Shown one piece after another: positions 52,204-63,925 of a stretch of DNA of 64,000 nucleotides. The stretch spans positions 521,001 through 585,000 of the forward strand of contig NW_026973710.1 of assembly GCF_035594125.1 (NCBI RefSeq), read 5' to 3'. How positions within the stretch are numbered: the stretch's first letter is position 1; the number at the start of each line of letters is the position of its first letter. The translations under genes and the position numbers were made by a program. The notes under the pieces were generated by a model. It was not told the DNA's origin. It saw only the letters and a program-made list of their open reading frames with translations, and made no database searches. Source of the stretch: Scylla paramamosain. Lineage: Eukaryota; Arthropoda; Malacostraca; Decapoda; Portunidae.

Positions 52204-52377
52204 GAGGCAAGGAAGTGTTTATTGGCGTTGCCTTACACACACTGTATTCACACTGTGCACGTGTCTGACTCTGCCTCACTGTGTCAGGCCGAAGCTGCCA
52301 CACAGACACTTGTTTTTCCTTTTTAAGGCTTCCTCTCATCACACCGTGACACCTGATGACTATTATACAGGCACTGG

Positions 52378-52545
52378 TGCTAGGGATAGTAGTGGTAGTG
52401 GTAGTAGTGGTGGTGGTACTAGTAGTAGTAGCAGTTGTAGTAGTAGTAGTAGTAGTAGTAGTAGCAGTAGCAGTAATAGTAGTGGTGGTTGTAGTAGTAG
52501 TAGCAGAAGTAGTAATGGAGGTGGTAGTAGTAGTAGTAGTAGTGG
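52378..52545. repeat. (TAG)n-rich array
   Basis: TAG units with TGG and CAG interruptions, directly before the restriction-like endonuclease LINE. Confidence 0.93.
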
Positions 52546-53705
52546 AGAACCTGTGGAGAACCTCAACTCCCTCAAGCTCACCAGGTCCCTCACAGAGAAG
52601 ATCATTGCTCAGGACGCACATGGTGAAATAGCCCAAAGTGCAGTCACTGAGCAAGGACGAACTATATCTAGAGATAGGCAACAACATCAACGAAACTGTC
52701 TCGAAGACCTGATAAACATCCTGCCTGCAACCACAGTGAGAAAAATCCTCACCGCACAGGAAACGGGAGCCTCTAACTGGCTAACGTCACTGCCCATCAG
52801 AGCGAAGGGCTTCAGCCTCAACAAACAAGAATAATTTGTCGACGCCATTGCTCTGAGGTACGGCTGGCCGATGGAAGGACTCCCCAGTACCTGTGTGTGT
52901 GGCTCCCCCAATGACGTCAACCACACCATGACGTGCAAAAAGGAGGGATTCGTATGTATCAGGCACGATGAGGTGAGAGATCTGACCGCCAGCATGCTCA
53001 GGGAGGTGTGCCACGATGTCTCCACTGAACCGACCCTCCTGCCGCTAGACGGCGAGCACCTACGCTACAGAACAGCCAACACCACCAACGAGGCTCGAGT
53101 CGACGTCAGTGCACGAGGGTTCTGGACAAGGGGACAGAAAGCATTCGTGGACATACGGATCTTTGACCCGATGGCCGCCTGTCACCACGAACTCTCCCTG
53201 GAGGCCGCCCACCGCAAGAATGAGCAGGAGAAGATCCGAGCGTATGGGGAGAGAATCCAACACGTTGACCAGGGCAGCTTCACACCTCTGGTCTTCACCA
53301 CATCTGGCGGGATGGGCTCCAAGGCTCAGTGCTTCTACTCAAGACTAGCCGACCTAATGGCAGAAAAGAAGCACCAGCCAAGGAGCCATGTCGTCGCATG
53401 GATGAGGTGCCGTCTCTCATTCTCCCTCCTCAGATCTGCCCTCCTGTGTCTCAGGGGGACAAGGCATTCCACTCCCATACCTGCAGACTTAGGAGGCCTC
53501 GACTGCGAGGCTACAGTGGTGGAGAGTGGCATAAGAGTAGATAGAGTAGAGGTAGAGTGAATTTATAGTTAACAACTAATGTTTATATTATAGAGTATTA
53601 GATATGGTTGGATGCCACAGTCATTAGCGAGAGCTGGGGCTAATGACCTCCAAGTAATGGAGCCCCTAATTGACACATCAATAAACATGGGGTGGAGGTA
53701 TTATT
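52545..53705 (+). mobile_element. LINE E with restriction-like endonuclease C-terminus
   Basis: The plus-strand frame from about 52548 reads VENLNSLKLTRSLTEKI and TGASNWLTSLPIRAKGF, is broken by TAA at 52832-52834, and resumes in the same frame to a stop at 53558-53560. A zinc knuckle CVCGSPNDVNHTMTC is followed by RVDVSARGFW and AFVDIRIFDP with E and K residues downstream (ELSLEAAHRKNEQEK), an order like the CCHC plus PD-(D/E)XK endonuclease tail of R2-type LINEs. The reverse transcriptase part is missing (5' truncation). The 3' UTR has a hairpin at 53620-53647 and runs into (TAG)n. The nuclease assignment is by motif order only. Confidence 0.72.
53620..53647 (+). other. 3' UTR stem-loop of LINE E, copy 1
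   Basis: GTCATTAGC pairs perfectly with GCTAATGAC across a 10-base loop. The same stem is present at 56530-56557, where the loop differs at one base. Confidence 0.7.
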
Positions 53706-53710
53706 TTAGT

Positions 53711-53744
<34 letters not shown>

Positions 53745-53847
53745 CAATGGTGGTGATAATAGCAGTAGAAGTAGTAGTAATGGTGGTAGTAGTGATAGTT
53801 CTAGTGGTGGTATTAGTAGTAGTAGCAGTAGTAGTAGTAGTAACAAC

Positions 53848-53878
<31 letters not shown>

Positions 53879-53920
53879 GCAGCAGCTGTAGTAATGGTGG
53901 TGGTAGTAGTACTAGTCTCT
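53706..53920. repeat. (TAG)n-rich array after LINE E
   Basis: TAG units with TGG, CAG and AAC variants, starting at the LINE E 3' end. Confidence 0.93.
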
Positions 53921-54244
53921 TCTAGACAGGGTGGAATCAAAAGCTTTTCGTCTCATCAACTCCTCTCCTCTAACTGACTGTCTTCAACCTCTCTCTCACC
54001 GCCGCAATGTTGCATATGTATTCTCAGTCATTCATCCCTTTCTCTGGTAAACTCTGGCACTCCCTGCCTGCTTCTGTATTTCCACCTTCCTATGACTTGA
54101 ATTCCTTCAAGAAGGACGATTCAAGACACTTATCCTTAAATTTTTGGCTACCACTTTGGACCCTTTTATGGGACTGGCATTTCAGTGGGCATTTTTTTTA
54201 ATTCGACTTTTGTTGCCCTTGGCCAGTGTCCTTCCTACATAAAA

Positions 54245-54246
<2 letters not shown>
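53921..54246 (+). mobile_element. Family A LINE 3' end with internal deletion (copy A6)
   Basis: Plus sense, from AGACAGGGTGGAATCAAAAGC to the shared 3' end CCTTCCTACATAAAAAA, then (GTA)n. Against A2 about 155 bases are missing after CGCAATGTTGCAT. Confidence 0.88.
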
Positions 54247-54279
<33 letters not shown>

Positions 54280-54423
54280 ATGGTAGTGGTGCTAGTAGTA
54301 GCAGTACTAGTAGCATCAGCAGCAGCAGTAGTAGTGGTAGTAGTAGTAATAGTAGTAGTAATAGCAGTAGTAGTCCCAATAGTCGCAGTAGTATTGACAG
54401 TAGTAGCAGTAGTAGAAGTACTC

Positions 54424-54493
<70 letters not shown>

Positions 54494-54717
54494 GAGTAGT
54501 AGTAATAGGAGTAGTAGCAGTAATGGTGGTGGTGGAGGTGGTGGTAGTGGTGGTGGTGGTGGTGGTGGTGGTGGTGGTGGTGGTAGTAGTAGTAGTAGTA
54601 GCAGTAGAAATAGTAGTAGTAGTAGTAGCAGTAGTCGCAATAGTATTAACAGTAGTAGCAGCAGTAGTAGTAGTACTATTATTATTATTAATAGTAGTAG
54701 TAGTAGCAGTCACAATC

Positions 54718-54760
<43 letters not shown>

Positions 54761-54838
54761 CAGTAGTATTAACAGTAGCAGCAGTTGAAGTACTACTAAC
54801 ATTAGTAATAGTCATAATCGTAGTAGTAGTAGTAGTAA

Positions 54839-54896
<58 letters not shown>

Positions 54897-55065
54897 TATA
54901 GCAGTAATAGTAGTAGTAGCAGTGATAATCGTAGTAGAAGTAGCAGTAATACTCGTAATAATATTTTTATTATTAGTAGTAGTAGCAGTGATAATCGTAG
55001 TAGTAGTAGAAGTATCAGTAATAATCGTAATAGTATTAGTAGTAGCAGTAGTAGTAGTAGTAGCA
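54247..55065. repeat. Large TAG/TAA/TGG trinucleotide array
   Basis: About 820 bases of TAG-derived triplets with a pure ATT block at 54424-54493. Long open frames across it are artefacts. Confidence 0.95.
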
Positions 55066-55309
55066 GGCCATGGGGGCAGAAAAGAGTGTCCTTTGTGTGA
55101 GTTTGTTTTTCCTTTGTAGTGAAAGAGGAAAGAGTGTTGCGGTAAGTAACAGTGATGGTGTTGGTGACAATGCACACTCATGTTGGCAGCCACACACACA
55201 CACAATTTTGAAGGAGGGAAACAGACAACAGTGAGTGACGGCAAGCAGCTTTAGCGGGTCGCGTGACGTTGCTGCGAGCGTGGCGGAGAGGGAGATGACG
55301 GGAAGCAAG

Positions 55310-55414
55310 GGGGAGGTGGAGGAGGAGAGGGGAGGAGAAGGAGGAGGAGGAGGAGGAGGAGGAGGAGGGGGAGGAGGAGGTGACGACGACAACAACTACT
55401 GTTACTACTACTAT

Positions 55415-55449
<35 letters not shown>

Positions 55450-55603
55450 TTTCTACCACAGTTACTACTATTTCTGCTACTGCTACTGGTGCTGCTGCTG
55501 CTCCTCCTCCTCCTCCTCCTCCTACTACTACTACTACTACTAATAATAATAATAATAATAATAGATTTACTACTATTAGGAGGAGGATGCACAGGTGGAG
55601 GAG

Positions 55604-55650
<47 letters not shown>

Positions 55651-55686
55651 CAAACAACTGTGTGTGTGTGTGTGTGTGTGTTATAA
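55310..55686. repeat. GGA, CTA/CTG, AAT, GA and GT cluster
   Basis: GGA to about 55380, ACT/GCT triplets to about 55545, AAT, then GA at 55606-55646 and GT at 55659-55681. Confidence 0.92.
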
Positions 55687-55766
55687 CAAGACAAGTGGCA
55701 ATAAAAAGCAGGTAATTTACCGACAAGCATTGCACGACAACATTACTGCGGTGATTAAAAGTACTC

Positions 55767-55845
55767 CTGTAAAATGCTACGTGGCATCATACAAGCCAGA
55801 CAGGAGGGCAGCGAGGCCCAGCGACCTTGAAAACAGCTGACTGAC

Positions 55846-55848
<3 letters not shown>
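55767..55848 (+). repeat. Dispersed 80-90 base repeat, copy 2
   Basis: Second copy of the sequence at 16858-16955; here followed by (GA)n. Confidence 0.75.
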
Positions 55849-56499
<651 letters not shown>

Positions 56500-56500
<1 letters not shown>

Positions 56501-56612
56501 TAGAGTATTAGATATGGTTGGATGCCACAGTCATTAGCGGGAGCTGGGGCTAATGACCTCCAAGTAATGGAGCCCCTAATTGACACATCAATAAACATGG
56601 GGTGGAGATATT
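56500..56612 (+). mobile_element. LINE E 3' end, extreme 5' truncation
   Basis: About 110 bases nearly identical to 53590-53700, sharing the stem-loop and the ATGGGGTGGAG end, then (TAG)n. The coding part is absent. Confidence 0.9.
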
Positions 56613-56616
56613 ATAT

Positions 56617-56673
<57 letters not shown>

Positions 56674-56697
56674 CAGTAGTAGCAGTAGTAGCAGCAT
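56613..56697. repeat. (TAG)n microsatellite
   Basis: TAG array starting at the LINE E 3' end. Confidence 0.95.
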
Positions 56698-56769
56698 TTA
56701 GGTAGAGCGAGTGTGAGGTGCGGTTCACACCAGCCAGTCACTGTCATCGCCGTCCGTGACGTCATGAGT

Positions 56770-57120
56770 GGGGGGGAGGGGGCGAGTAGAGCACCTACTG
56801 TGTGGGCAGCGGAAAGGGGAAAGGAGCGTGAGGCGAGTGGGGGCCAGGAGTGGATGGTGGGTGGGGGGCGGGAAGGGGCGGATGGCAGGCGGGGAGCGGG
56901 AAGGAGTGGGTTGCTGGTAGGGGCCTGGCAGGAGTGGGTGGCGAATGGCGGCTAGGAAGGAGTGGGTTGAAGGGAGGGGAGGAAGGAGTGGGAGGGGGTA
57001 ATGGCAGGAAGGTGTGGTGGCAGGTAGTGGCCGTGAAGGGGCTGCTGGCTATTGGGCGGCCAGAAGCTGCTGCTGGCGGAAGTGGGACGGGAAGGAGTGG
57101 CTGGCGAGTGGTGAGGAGAG
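56770..57120. repeat. G-rich degenerate minisatellite
   Basis: GGAAGGAGTGGGTGGC-like units recur irregularly; the plus strand is rich in GGG runs. No coding signal. Confidence 0.65.
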
Positions 57121-57512
57121 AGAGATTGGGGGGATAGGAGGCGTCTCGGACTGACACAACAAGATGGCGTCCTGTCTGAGATGGTGGCAAGTGTAGTGTA
57201 GTGTGTGTGTGGCGGAGGAGTAAACAGAAGAGGGAAGGTGCTCCTTGTTTTATCGCGATTTAAGAGACTCTAGAGACCCTACGACCTTTCAACACTCACT
57301 CAGCAACGCATTAAGTACGTGAGTCCATTGTGGTTGCTTCATGTAGAAGAGGAGTTTTGGACTTAGCCGTTATTTGCCTTTAAACCTGTGGTGCCTGGGC
57401 AAACCCTCCCCACGACCAGATTTCTGCAGGTGGCGCATGCGCAGTTGGAACCTGACTGGGCTGTTTTCATAGCAACCACAGTTGCCACACCTTACCTACC
57501 CATCTTCTCATT

Positions 57513-58256
57513 ATGGCAAGACAGTTGTCAGATTTAAGAAAATTACAGAAAACTCAACTTTCTCGGTTGTCAAAAGACGAACTAATAGAGAGTATTCTTG
57601 CATCGAGTGAACAAGATTCTATTGCAGAGAAGTTGAACGATGTAATAAAGGAATTGGCAGACCTGAGACAAGCACTAACGTCATCTGGAAGTGTCATCAA
57701 CACTAAGATTACTGAGTTGCAGCAGCAGGTCAACGTGCAAGCTGAAATAATATCAAAACAACAACGTTTTCTTGAAGGACTGGATAGGAAGGAACGAGAA
57801 TGCAACTTAGTAATACTCGGTGTCCCAGATAACGGTGAAGAGCTGGACGGTGAGACAGAGGACGTGGATAAGGTTAACAAAATCTGGGATGCAGCTGGTG
57901 TAACGAGCGAGGTGCTGAGTGTCCGACGGCTGGGTGACGGTGGTGCTGCTGGGGGAGCACGACCACGGCGCTCTCGTCCCATCCTGGTCACCGTGAGATC
58001 CAAGCAAGACCGGGATGTTGTGCTCAACAAGGCTAAGAATCTCAAACAATGCAACACAGAAGCGTACAAGACTATTTTCATTAAGAAGGATGTTCACCCG
58101 AGTGTCCGAGCAGAGTGGAGGAGGTTGCGTGAAGCAGAGCAAGCAGAAAAGGAACGTCCGGAAAATGTTGGCTGCAACATTGTGTTTAACGCAAGAGAGC
58201 GTCAACTCTACAAGGATGGTGTTGTGATCGATAAGTGGAACTGGCAGGGTTTTTAG
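57513..58256 (+). CDS. LINE D ORF1 protein (coiled coil plus RRM-like)
   Basis: 247 codons from ATG after CCATCTTCTCATT. Residues about 20-95 are heptad-rich (IAEKLNDVIKELADLRQAL, ITELQQQVNVQAEII) and predict a coiled coil. Then NLVILGVPDN and RPILVTVRSKQDRDVVL with KTIFIKKDVHPSVRAEWRRL form an arrangement like the RRM and C-terminal domain of L1 ORF1p-type proteins. Such proteins trimerise and coat the LINE RNA; that role is inferred. Its stop overlaps the start of the ORF2 frame by 22 bases. Confidence 0.8.
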   Translation: MARQLSDLRKLQKTQLSRLSKDELIESILASSEQDSIAEKLNDVIKELADLRQALTSSGSVINTKITELQQQVNVQAEIISKQQRFLEGLDRKERECNLVILGVPDNGEELDGETEDVDKVNKIWDAAGVTSEVLSVRRLGDGGAAGGARPRRSRPILVTVRSKQDRDVVLNKAKNLKQCNTEAYKTIFIKKDVHPSVRAEWRRLREAEQAEKERPENVGCNIVFNARERQLYKDGVVIDKWNWQGF

Positions 58257-61200
58257 GTCGACCACAACATAATACTAGAGTTCTTAAAATCTTGTCTTGG
58301 AATATTAACGGTTGCAAAACTAAGTTAGAAAAGAAGAATGTGGAAGATATGTTACTGAAATATGACATTGTGGCACTGAATGAAGTGAAAACATCGCTAC
58401 GTGTATGCTTGCCTGGCTATGTTTCTTACATGAGCTACAATCAGAACGCAGCTCATCGTGGCGGAACAACTGTTATGATAAAAAAAAAACTGTCTCAGTG
58501 AAGATGTAATAAGAGTGGATACGAGCATGTGTGACCAGGTGTGGTTTGAACTGAGTTGTGTACCTGGAGTAATGTTTGGTGCCTGCTACATACCCCCAAG
58601 TGACTCACTGTACTTCTCTCACGAGTCATTTGCAGCTATACACGAGAAGCTCATGGAAAACAACTGTGATAAGTGTTTAATATTAGGTGATGTAAATGCG
58701 AGGTTGGGCAAAGCTGTAAGAGATATTGCCAATAATACTGAATATGCATATCCACTCATATCAGATGATGTAAATACTCCCAATGATAACGCTTATGCCT
58801 TAGCATCAGTTTGTAAAGACAATAACTTAATTGTGATCAACAATCTGAAAACTCGTGAGAAGCACTTTGTAAGCAATCTGACATTTAAGAAAGATAGCAC
58901 ATGGATTTCCGAGTTGGATGTTTGTATAGCGTCAGAGAAGTTAGTCAGGAATATTGATTTGTTTCAGGTTCACCAGACAGAACACTTGCCATCAGATCAC
59001 GCTCCGATAGCGGTCCAATTATGCTTGAATAAAGTCAATTTTGACCATGTGTTACGGCGTGCCTACCATTTAGGCGGTCATGCATCACTACTGGGGACTG
59101 CGGAGCGTGCTAAGATGACGAGTAAACCTATAAAATTCAATCAGATTAATCATGATATGTTCTCTAATTTGATTTCTAATGTGCATGTGGATGGTAATGA
59201 TGTCACTGTAGATGAGTTTGCAGAAAAGGTGTCTGAAGTGTTGTACGAATGTTGCAGTAAGAGCCGTGGCGAGACGGCGGCAGGTGAAGGTAATGATGTA
59301 CATGACAGGACATACACTGACCGCTGGGACAGACTCCTACAGGACCGTGATGATTCTCGAGTATGGAGGGCGATAGATTGGAAGGGTAAATATCAGGGTG
59401 ATTGTAAGGAAGATGGTCGTCCTTCTGATCAGGAATTTAAAGAATTTTATGAGGAAGTATTGAATCCTACTGTGACAGATAATTTAGATGACGGAAATCA
59501 TTTACCAGTAAATATTCCAATTCTAGATGACCAGATAAGTCCAGAGGAAGTTCAGAAGCAAATAGACAATATTAAGCCAGACAAGGCATGCGGTCCAGAT
59601 GGAGTCTCTCCCGGTGTGTTAAAACTACTTGCAGGGCAATGGTTGCTGATAATTACTACATTATTTAATACTATATTCGCGTCAGCTTCATATCCTAGTC
59701 TATGGTCTACGGCTAAACTGTTCATGTTATTTAAGAGAGGTAACAGACGGGAACCTCGTAATTACCGTGGTGTGACTATTATTAATTGTCTCGCTAAACT
59801 CTTTGATATGGTACTGTTTGCGCGACTGGAGAGATGGTTCAAACCATACAGGGAGCAGGCTGGAGCACAGAAAGGTCGTGGCTGCATTGAGCATATCGTA
59901 ACATTAAGATTATTAACTGATATGGCTAAAAGGAAGAAAAGGAAACTTTTTGTAATGTTTGTGGACTTTACTCAGGCTTACGATCTGGTACTTAGAAGTA
60001 TGTTATTTGCAGTTCTGAGACGTTTGGGTTGTGGTAGTGTTATGCTGGCGGCACTTGTTGCTATGTACGCGGTAACGAACAGTGTCATCGGTTCAGTGAT
60101 AGTAGCAGCCACGGTCGGGGTGCGTCAGGGTAGCTCAACATCTTGTCTGCTCTTTGTCCTGTACGTTAATGACCTGATTAAGATTATCAAAGAAAATAGT
60201 AATCCTGATGGTTTCTTGTCTTGGCTACATATTTTAGTCCTAATGGATGATACGGTGCTCCTTGCAACAACCAAAGATAATTTAATCAATAAAGTAACAT
60301 TGCTAAAACAGTACTGCGATAGCTATGGCATGAAGATCAATGCAACAAAAACAAAATTCTTTGTTATATGTGGTACAGAACACGACAGAGAGGCAGTAAG
60401 AGTAGATGACCTGGTGGTGGAGTCGTGCGCACAGTACACCTATCTTGGCTCACCATTTACAGCTGACGGTTCCGTGTCAGCGGCAGTCGCGGCTCACATG
60501 CAGGCAAAGATGGCACACTTTAACAAATTTGTCTTATTCTTAAAGAAGAATTGTGACTGGTCCTTTATCGTAAAGAAGAGAATATTTGATGCTGCTCTCA
60601 TGTCAGCCGTGCTGTATGGGTGTGAGTCGTGGCTGAACGCTGACTTAAAACCAGCCACAAAAATCTACAACGGGACATTAAAACAGCGACTTGGAGTTAG
60701 GAAGACCACCTGCAATGATATGTGTTACATTGAATCTGGATATCCACCTTTAAAAGATCTTGTACGAAGTAGACAAAGAAAGTTCTTCACTAAAGTGTGG
60801 CGAGAAAGATCTGTAATGAATGACGATCCCCTAATGTTGGTAATACATAAAGTACTGGGCACTAGATATACTACGAGAACATATGTACACGGATTGATTT
60901 TTAATAATTTAGATGATATCATATTAACAACAGAATCACTAAAGAACGATATTTTGAGATCCGAATCATCTAGGAGAATGACTTACCGAGAAATCAATCC
61001 GGGTTTATCTGTTCACGAGGTTTACCGTGTAAGGGATAGTATACCAGAAAGAGAGAGGATGTCATTTACACAGTTTAGGTTGTCAGCTCACTCTTTAGCG
61101 GTGGAGACTGGCAGATGGAATAGGAGGGGACGTGGTCGTCTACCTATAGAGGAGAGATTGTGTCCATGTGGCTGTATACAGACGGAAACACATGTGGTAC

Positions 61201-61271
61201 AAGATTGCCCTAGTACACAACATGTGAGAGATTGTCATGATTTTGTAACTATTCAAGATATTTTTTTTTGA
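58235..61271 (+). CDS. LINE D ORF2: APE endonuclease and reverse transcriptase (one frameshift)
   Basis: The frame opens right after a TAA at 58232-58234 with no ATG nearby, so reinitiation after ORF1 or another start mode is likely. Endonuclease motifs: LSWNING, LNEVKTS, LILGDVNAR, SELDVCIAS, LPSDHAPI. In a run of ten A (58480-58489) the frame changes by one base; nine A would keep it open, and the rest is a 918-codon frame from 58515. Reverse transcriptase: KACGPDGVSP, NYRGVTIINCLAKLF, MFVDFTQAYDLV, GVRQGSSTSCLL, LVLMDDTVLLA. The catalytic box is LMDD instead of the usual F/YADD. The C-terminus has a zinc knuckle CPCGCIQTETHVVQDC. All catalytic Asp residues are kept. The shift may be an assembly error or a real inactivating mutation. 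Confidence 0.9.
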
Positions 61272-61734
61272 GCAATATTCTAATATGGATCAGTGTAAAA
61301 TTGTTCACCTAATTCTGTCTTCATATAACTAAGTAGAAAAAAATAACGGCTATATAGTCAGAATATAATTCTAACATTTTAACATTTTTATACAATCTAG
61401 CTTATTAGTTCATTTTTATCACTTGTGTCAGTAAAAAGTAAAATCTGTACTTAGAAATAATCTAAAAGAGTACTTCTGTTTGTTTAACTAGGATGTCAGT
61501 ACATTGAACGACATTGTTTACTCATGTTATATTGTTTATTATGTAGTTAGTAAAACACACTACGGGTTCCTGATTCACAAATTATTTTAAGATATTTTAA
61601 GTATTTAGAAATTTATGAGTTTTAATTTTGTGCTGGACCATGTTATGGTGTATTTGTATGTATATATTATATTTATGCTGTATTATGTTGTGGTCAATAA
61701 AATATCTATCTAAAATATCTATCTATCTGTGTGT

Positions 61735-61765
61735 GTGTGTGTCGCCGATCAGAGAGGAGTCACAG

Positions 61766-61797
<32 letters not shown>

Positions 61798-61820
61798 CGC
61801 CGATCAGAGAGGAGTCACAG

Positions 61821-61869
<49 letters not shown>

Positions 61870-61891
61870 GCCGATCAGAGAGGAGTCACAG

Positions 61892-61952
<61 letters not shown>

Positions 61953-62086
61953 TGTGTGTGTCGCCGATCAGAGAGGAGTCACAGACCTGTGTGTGTGTGT
62001 GTGTGTGTGTCGCCGATCATAGAGGACTCACAGACCTGTGTGTGTGTGTGTGTGTGTGTGTGTCGCCGATCAGAGAGGAGTCACAG

Positions 62087-62139
<53 letters not shown>

Positions 62140-62161
62140 GCCGATCAGAGAGGAGTCACAG

Positions 62162-62200
<39 letters not shown>

Positions 62201-62318
62201 GCCGATCAGAGAGGAGTCACAGACCTGTGTGTGTGTGTGTGTGTGTCGCCGATCATAGAGGACTCACAGACCTGTGTGTGTGTGTGTGTGTGTGTCGCCG
62301 ATCAGAGAGGAGTCACAG

Positions 62319-62355
<37 letters not shown>

Positions 62356-62377
62356 GCCGATCAGAGAGGAGTCACAG

Positions 62378-62420
<43 letters not shown>

Positions 62421-62445
62421 GCCGATCAGAGAGGAGTCACAGAGC
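61735..62445. repeat. Compound minisatellite: 27-base core plus variable (TG)n, 12 units
   Basis: Core begins CGCCGATCAGAGAGGAGTCA and ends CAGACCT; 12 copies start near 61742, 61798, 61868, 61962, 62010, 62063, 62138, 62199, 62246, 62295, 62354 and 62419. Units 5 and 9 share the variant CATAGAGGACTC. It starts directly after the LINE D tail. Confidence 0.95.
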
Positions 62446-62593
62446 TGTACAGTTGGAATTTAACCCTTAAACTGCCATTTTTTTTTTTTATGTGTGTTTG
62501 TGTGTGTGTGTGTGTGTTTGTAAGCCAATCTACGTGCACAAATCAGAACTTCATGAACTTGTTTGTTCGTTTGTCTGTTTGTTTGTTTGTGAT

Positions 62594-62607
<14 letters not shown>

Positions 62608-62680
<73 letters not shown>
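62608..62680. repeat. (GT)n then (AAT)n
   Basis: GT tract, then AAT that is also the tail of the minus-strand LINE at 62680-63125. Confidence 0.95.
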
Positions 62681-63125
62681 TTGGACGGTTTATTGATATT
62701 GCAGTATTTGTACAGAAAATCCACAATGGTTTGTTGGGGAGGTTAAACATCAAACATAAGGTTAATGTACAGATATGAACTAACTGTTAATGTGACGCAC
62801 CATGGCGGGAATCGCGCAGAGGCGGTATCGGTCCGTGCGCGCCGCCTTTAGGGGCGTTATCAGGTTATGGTGTCCCGTGGCACGGACCGGGCGAGGCGCG
62901 TCTGGCCGCAGCATGTGGCGTAGGCGTGGGTGGCGCACCACGCTCTTCCCAAAATTCTCCAGGGCTTTTCGGTTTCTTGCCGACAGTTCGGGCAGACTCA
63001 GGGTGGCCAGGGCGTCATCGCAGTTCGTGTAGGCAGGGCCAAGGGTGACCCTGCACACCCTCTTCTGCACACTGTCCAGCTGCTGCTGTTGGGTGTGGGT
63101 GAGAGAGGGTGTTTTCATGGCTCTG
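62631..63125 (-). mobile_element. LINE F C-terminal remnant with ATT tail
   Basis: The minus-strand frame reads LTHTQQQQLDSVQKRVCR, VTLGPAYTNCDDALATL, LPELSARNRKALENF, RHPRLRHMLRPDAPRPVRAT, IPAMVRHINS, stop near 62780. A short 3' UTR ending AATAAACCGTCCAAC and (ATT)n follows on that strand. LQxxQKRxxRIILGPAY and DRYRxSAIPxMVR are common at LINE C-termini in invertebrates. 5'-truncated; remaining frame open. Confidence 0.78.
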
Positions 63126-63235
63126 GTGATACATAGGCAGGAATTTCGCACCATCAGCCTGAGAAAGCATCCATCAAAACACAACTGATATATGTTCACT
63201 TGGAAAATTTGAATAGTTTTCTTATGAGAGAACAA

Positions 63236-63925
63236 AGCATTACAAAATCTTTGTCCATGCTCTCTTTTTTTACGATCTTTTCATCTTGCATGTGTTGGCA
63301 GGAGCCCCATGGAGCAGGCTGGGGTGCTCGGGGCAGTGCGGGACCGGGACGGGAATGGCAGCTACCCAGACATTCATTCGTGGTTCGTGCGGGGCAGCGG
63401 GTGTCGCCGGTGGTGGCAGAATGCTGAGGACCGCAGGAAGGACATCCACAGATAATGACACGCTTAATAGAAGCTCAGAGTCCCATAGTTTTCCGGTTGA
63501 GTCTTTCTGATCTCCAGCCGCATTCTTGTCTTACTGGTCTTATTTCAGTTACCTCTAATAAACTGTAGTTGAGTTTTCAAGTGTGTTTTGATAACGTTAG
63601 TGATAGTTTAGCAGTCTCAAAGAAATATCATTAGATCTTATATTTAACAAGGATTCTTCGACCTTAGCAAATTGTAGTGGAAGTTATTTGGAGTTTGAAG
63701 GATGCTTCCATGATCCGGGGGTGATTTAAAAAATCCCATACCAATATCAAGCAGCACTGCAGGATTGTGGATTCCCAAGGAAGTTTTCATAACTGTGTTG
63801 ATAGTCTAAATAAGGAATATAATTTTGAACAGGCTCCAGAGGATGCTACTTTTTTTTTATGAGCGTTTCAGTGATGTTACTGATAGTTTAACAAGAATCC
63901 TGCACCTACACGTACACTCCTGTGT
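63236..63925. other. Unassigned stretch
   Basis: No gene recognised. The motif GTTANTGATAGTTTANCA occurs near 63597 and 63877. Confidence 0.5.

Larger units (their letters stand above)
57250..61720 (+). mobile_element. LINE D, near full-length two-ORF element
   Basis: Carries a 5' UTR, ORF1 (57513-58256), ORF2 (58235-61271, one frameshift), and an AT-rich 3' UTR of about 430 bases ending GTTGTGGTCAATAAAAT with an ATCT-rich tail. Apart from the A-run shift at 58480-58489 both frames are open, so this is a young copy. The 5' boundary is approximate; no target duplication was established. Confidence 0.88.

Noticed and set aside
54198..55244. 348-codon minus-strand open frame rich in Thr/Asn
   Set aside because: Translation of TAG/ATT triplet arrays only; no non-repeat domain.
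58480..58489. Programmed -1 frameshift at the A-run of LINE D ORF2
   Set aside because: The downstream frame needs +1 (or -2); a one-base indel in the homopolymer is simpler.
61735..62445. CRISPR-like array (regular cores with variable spacers)
   Set aside because: The 'spacers' are all TG repeats and the context is a eukaryotic LINE 3' flank.
61628..62470. 280-codon Cys/Val repeat protein
   Set aside because: It is the TG-containing minisatellite read in frame; the same array is open in three frames.
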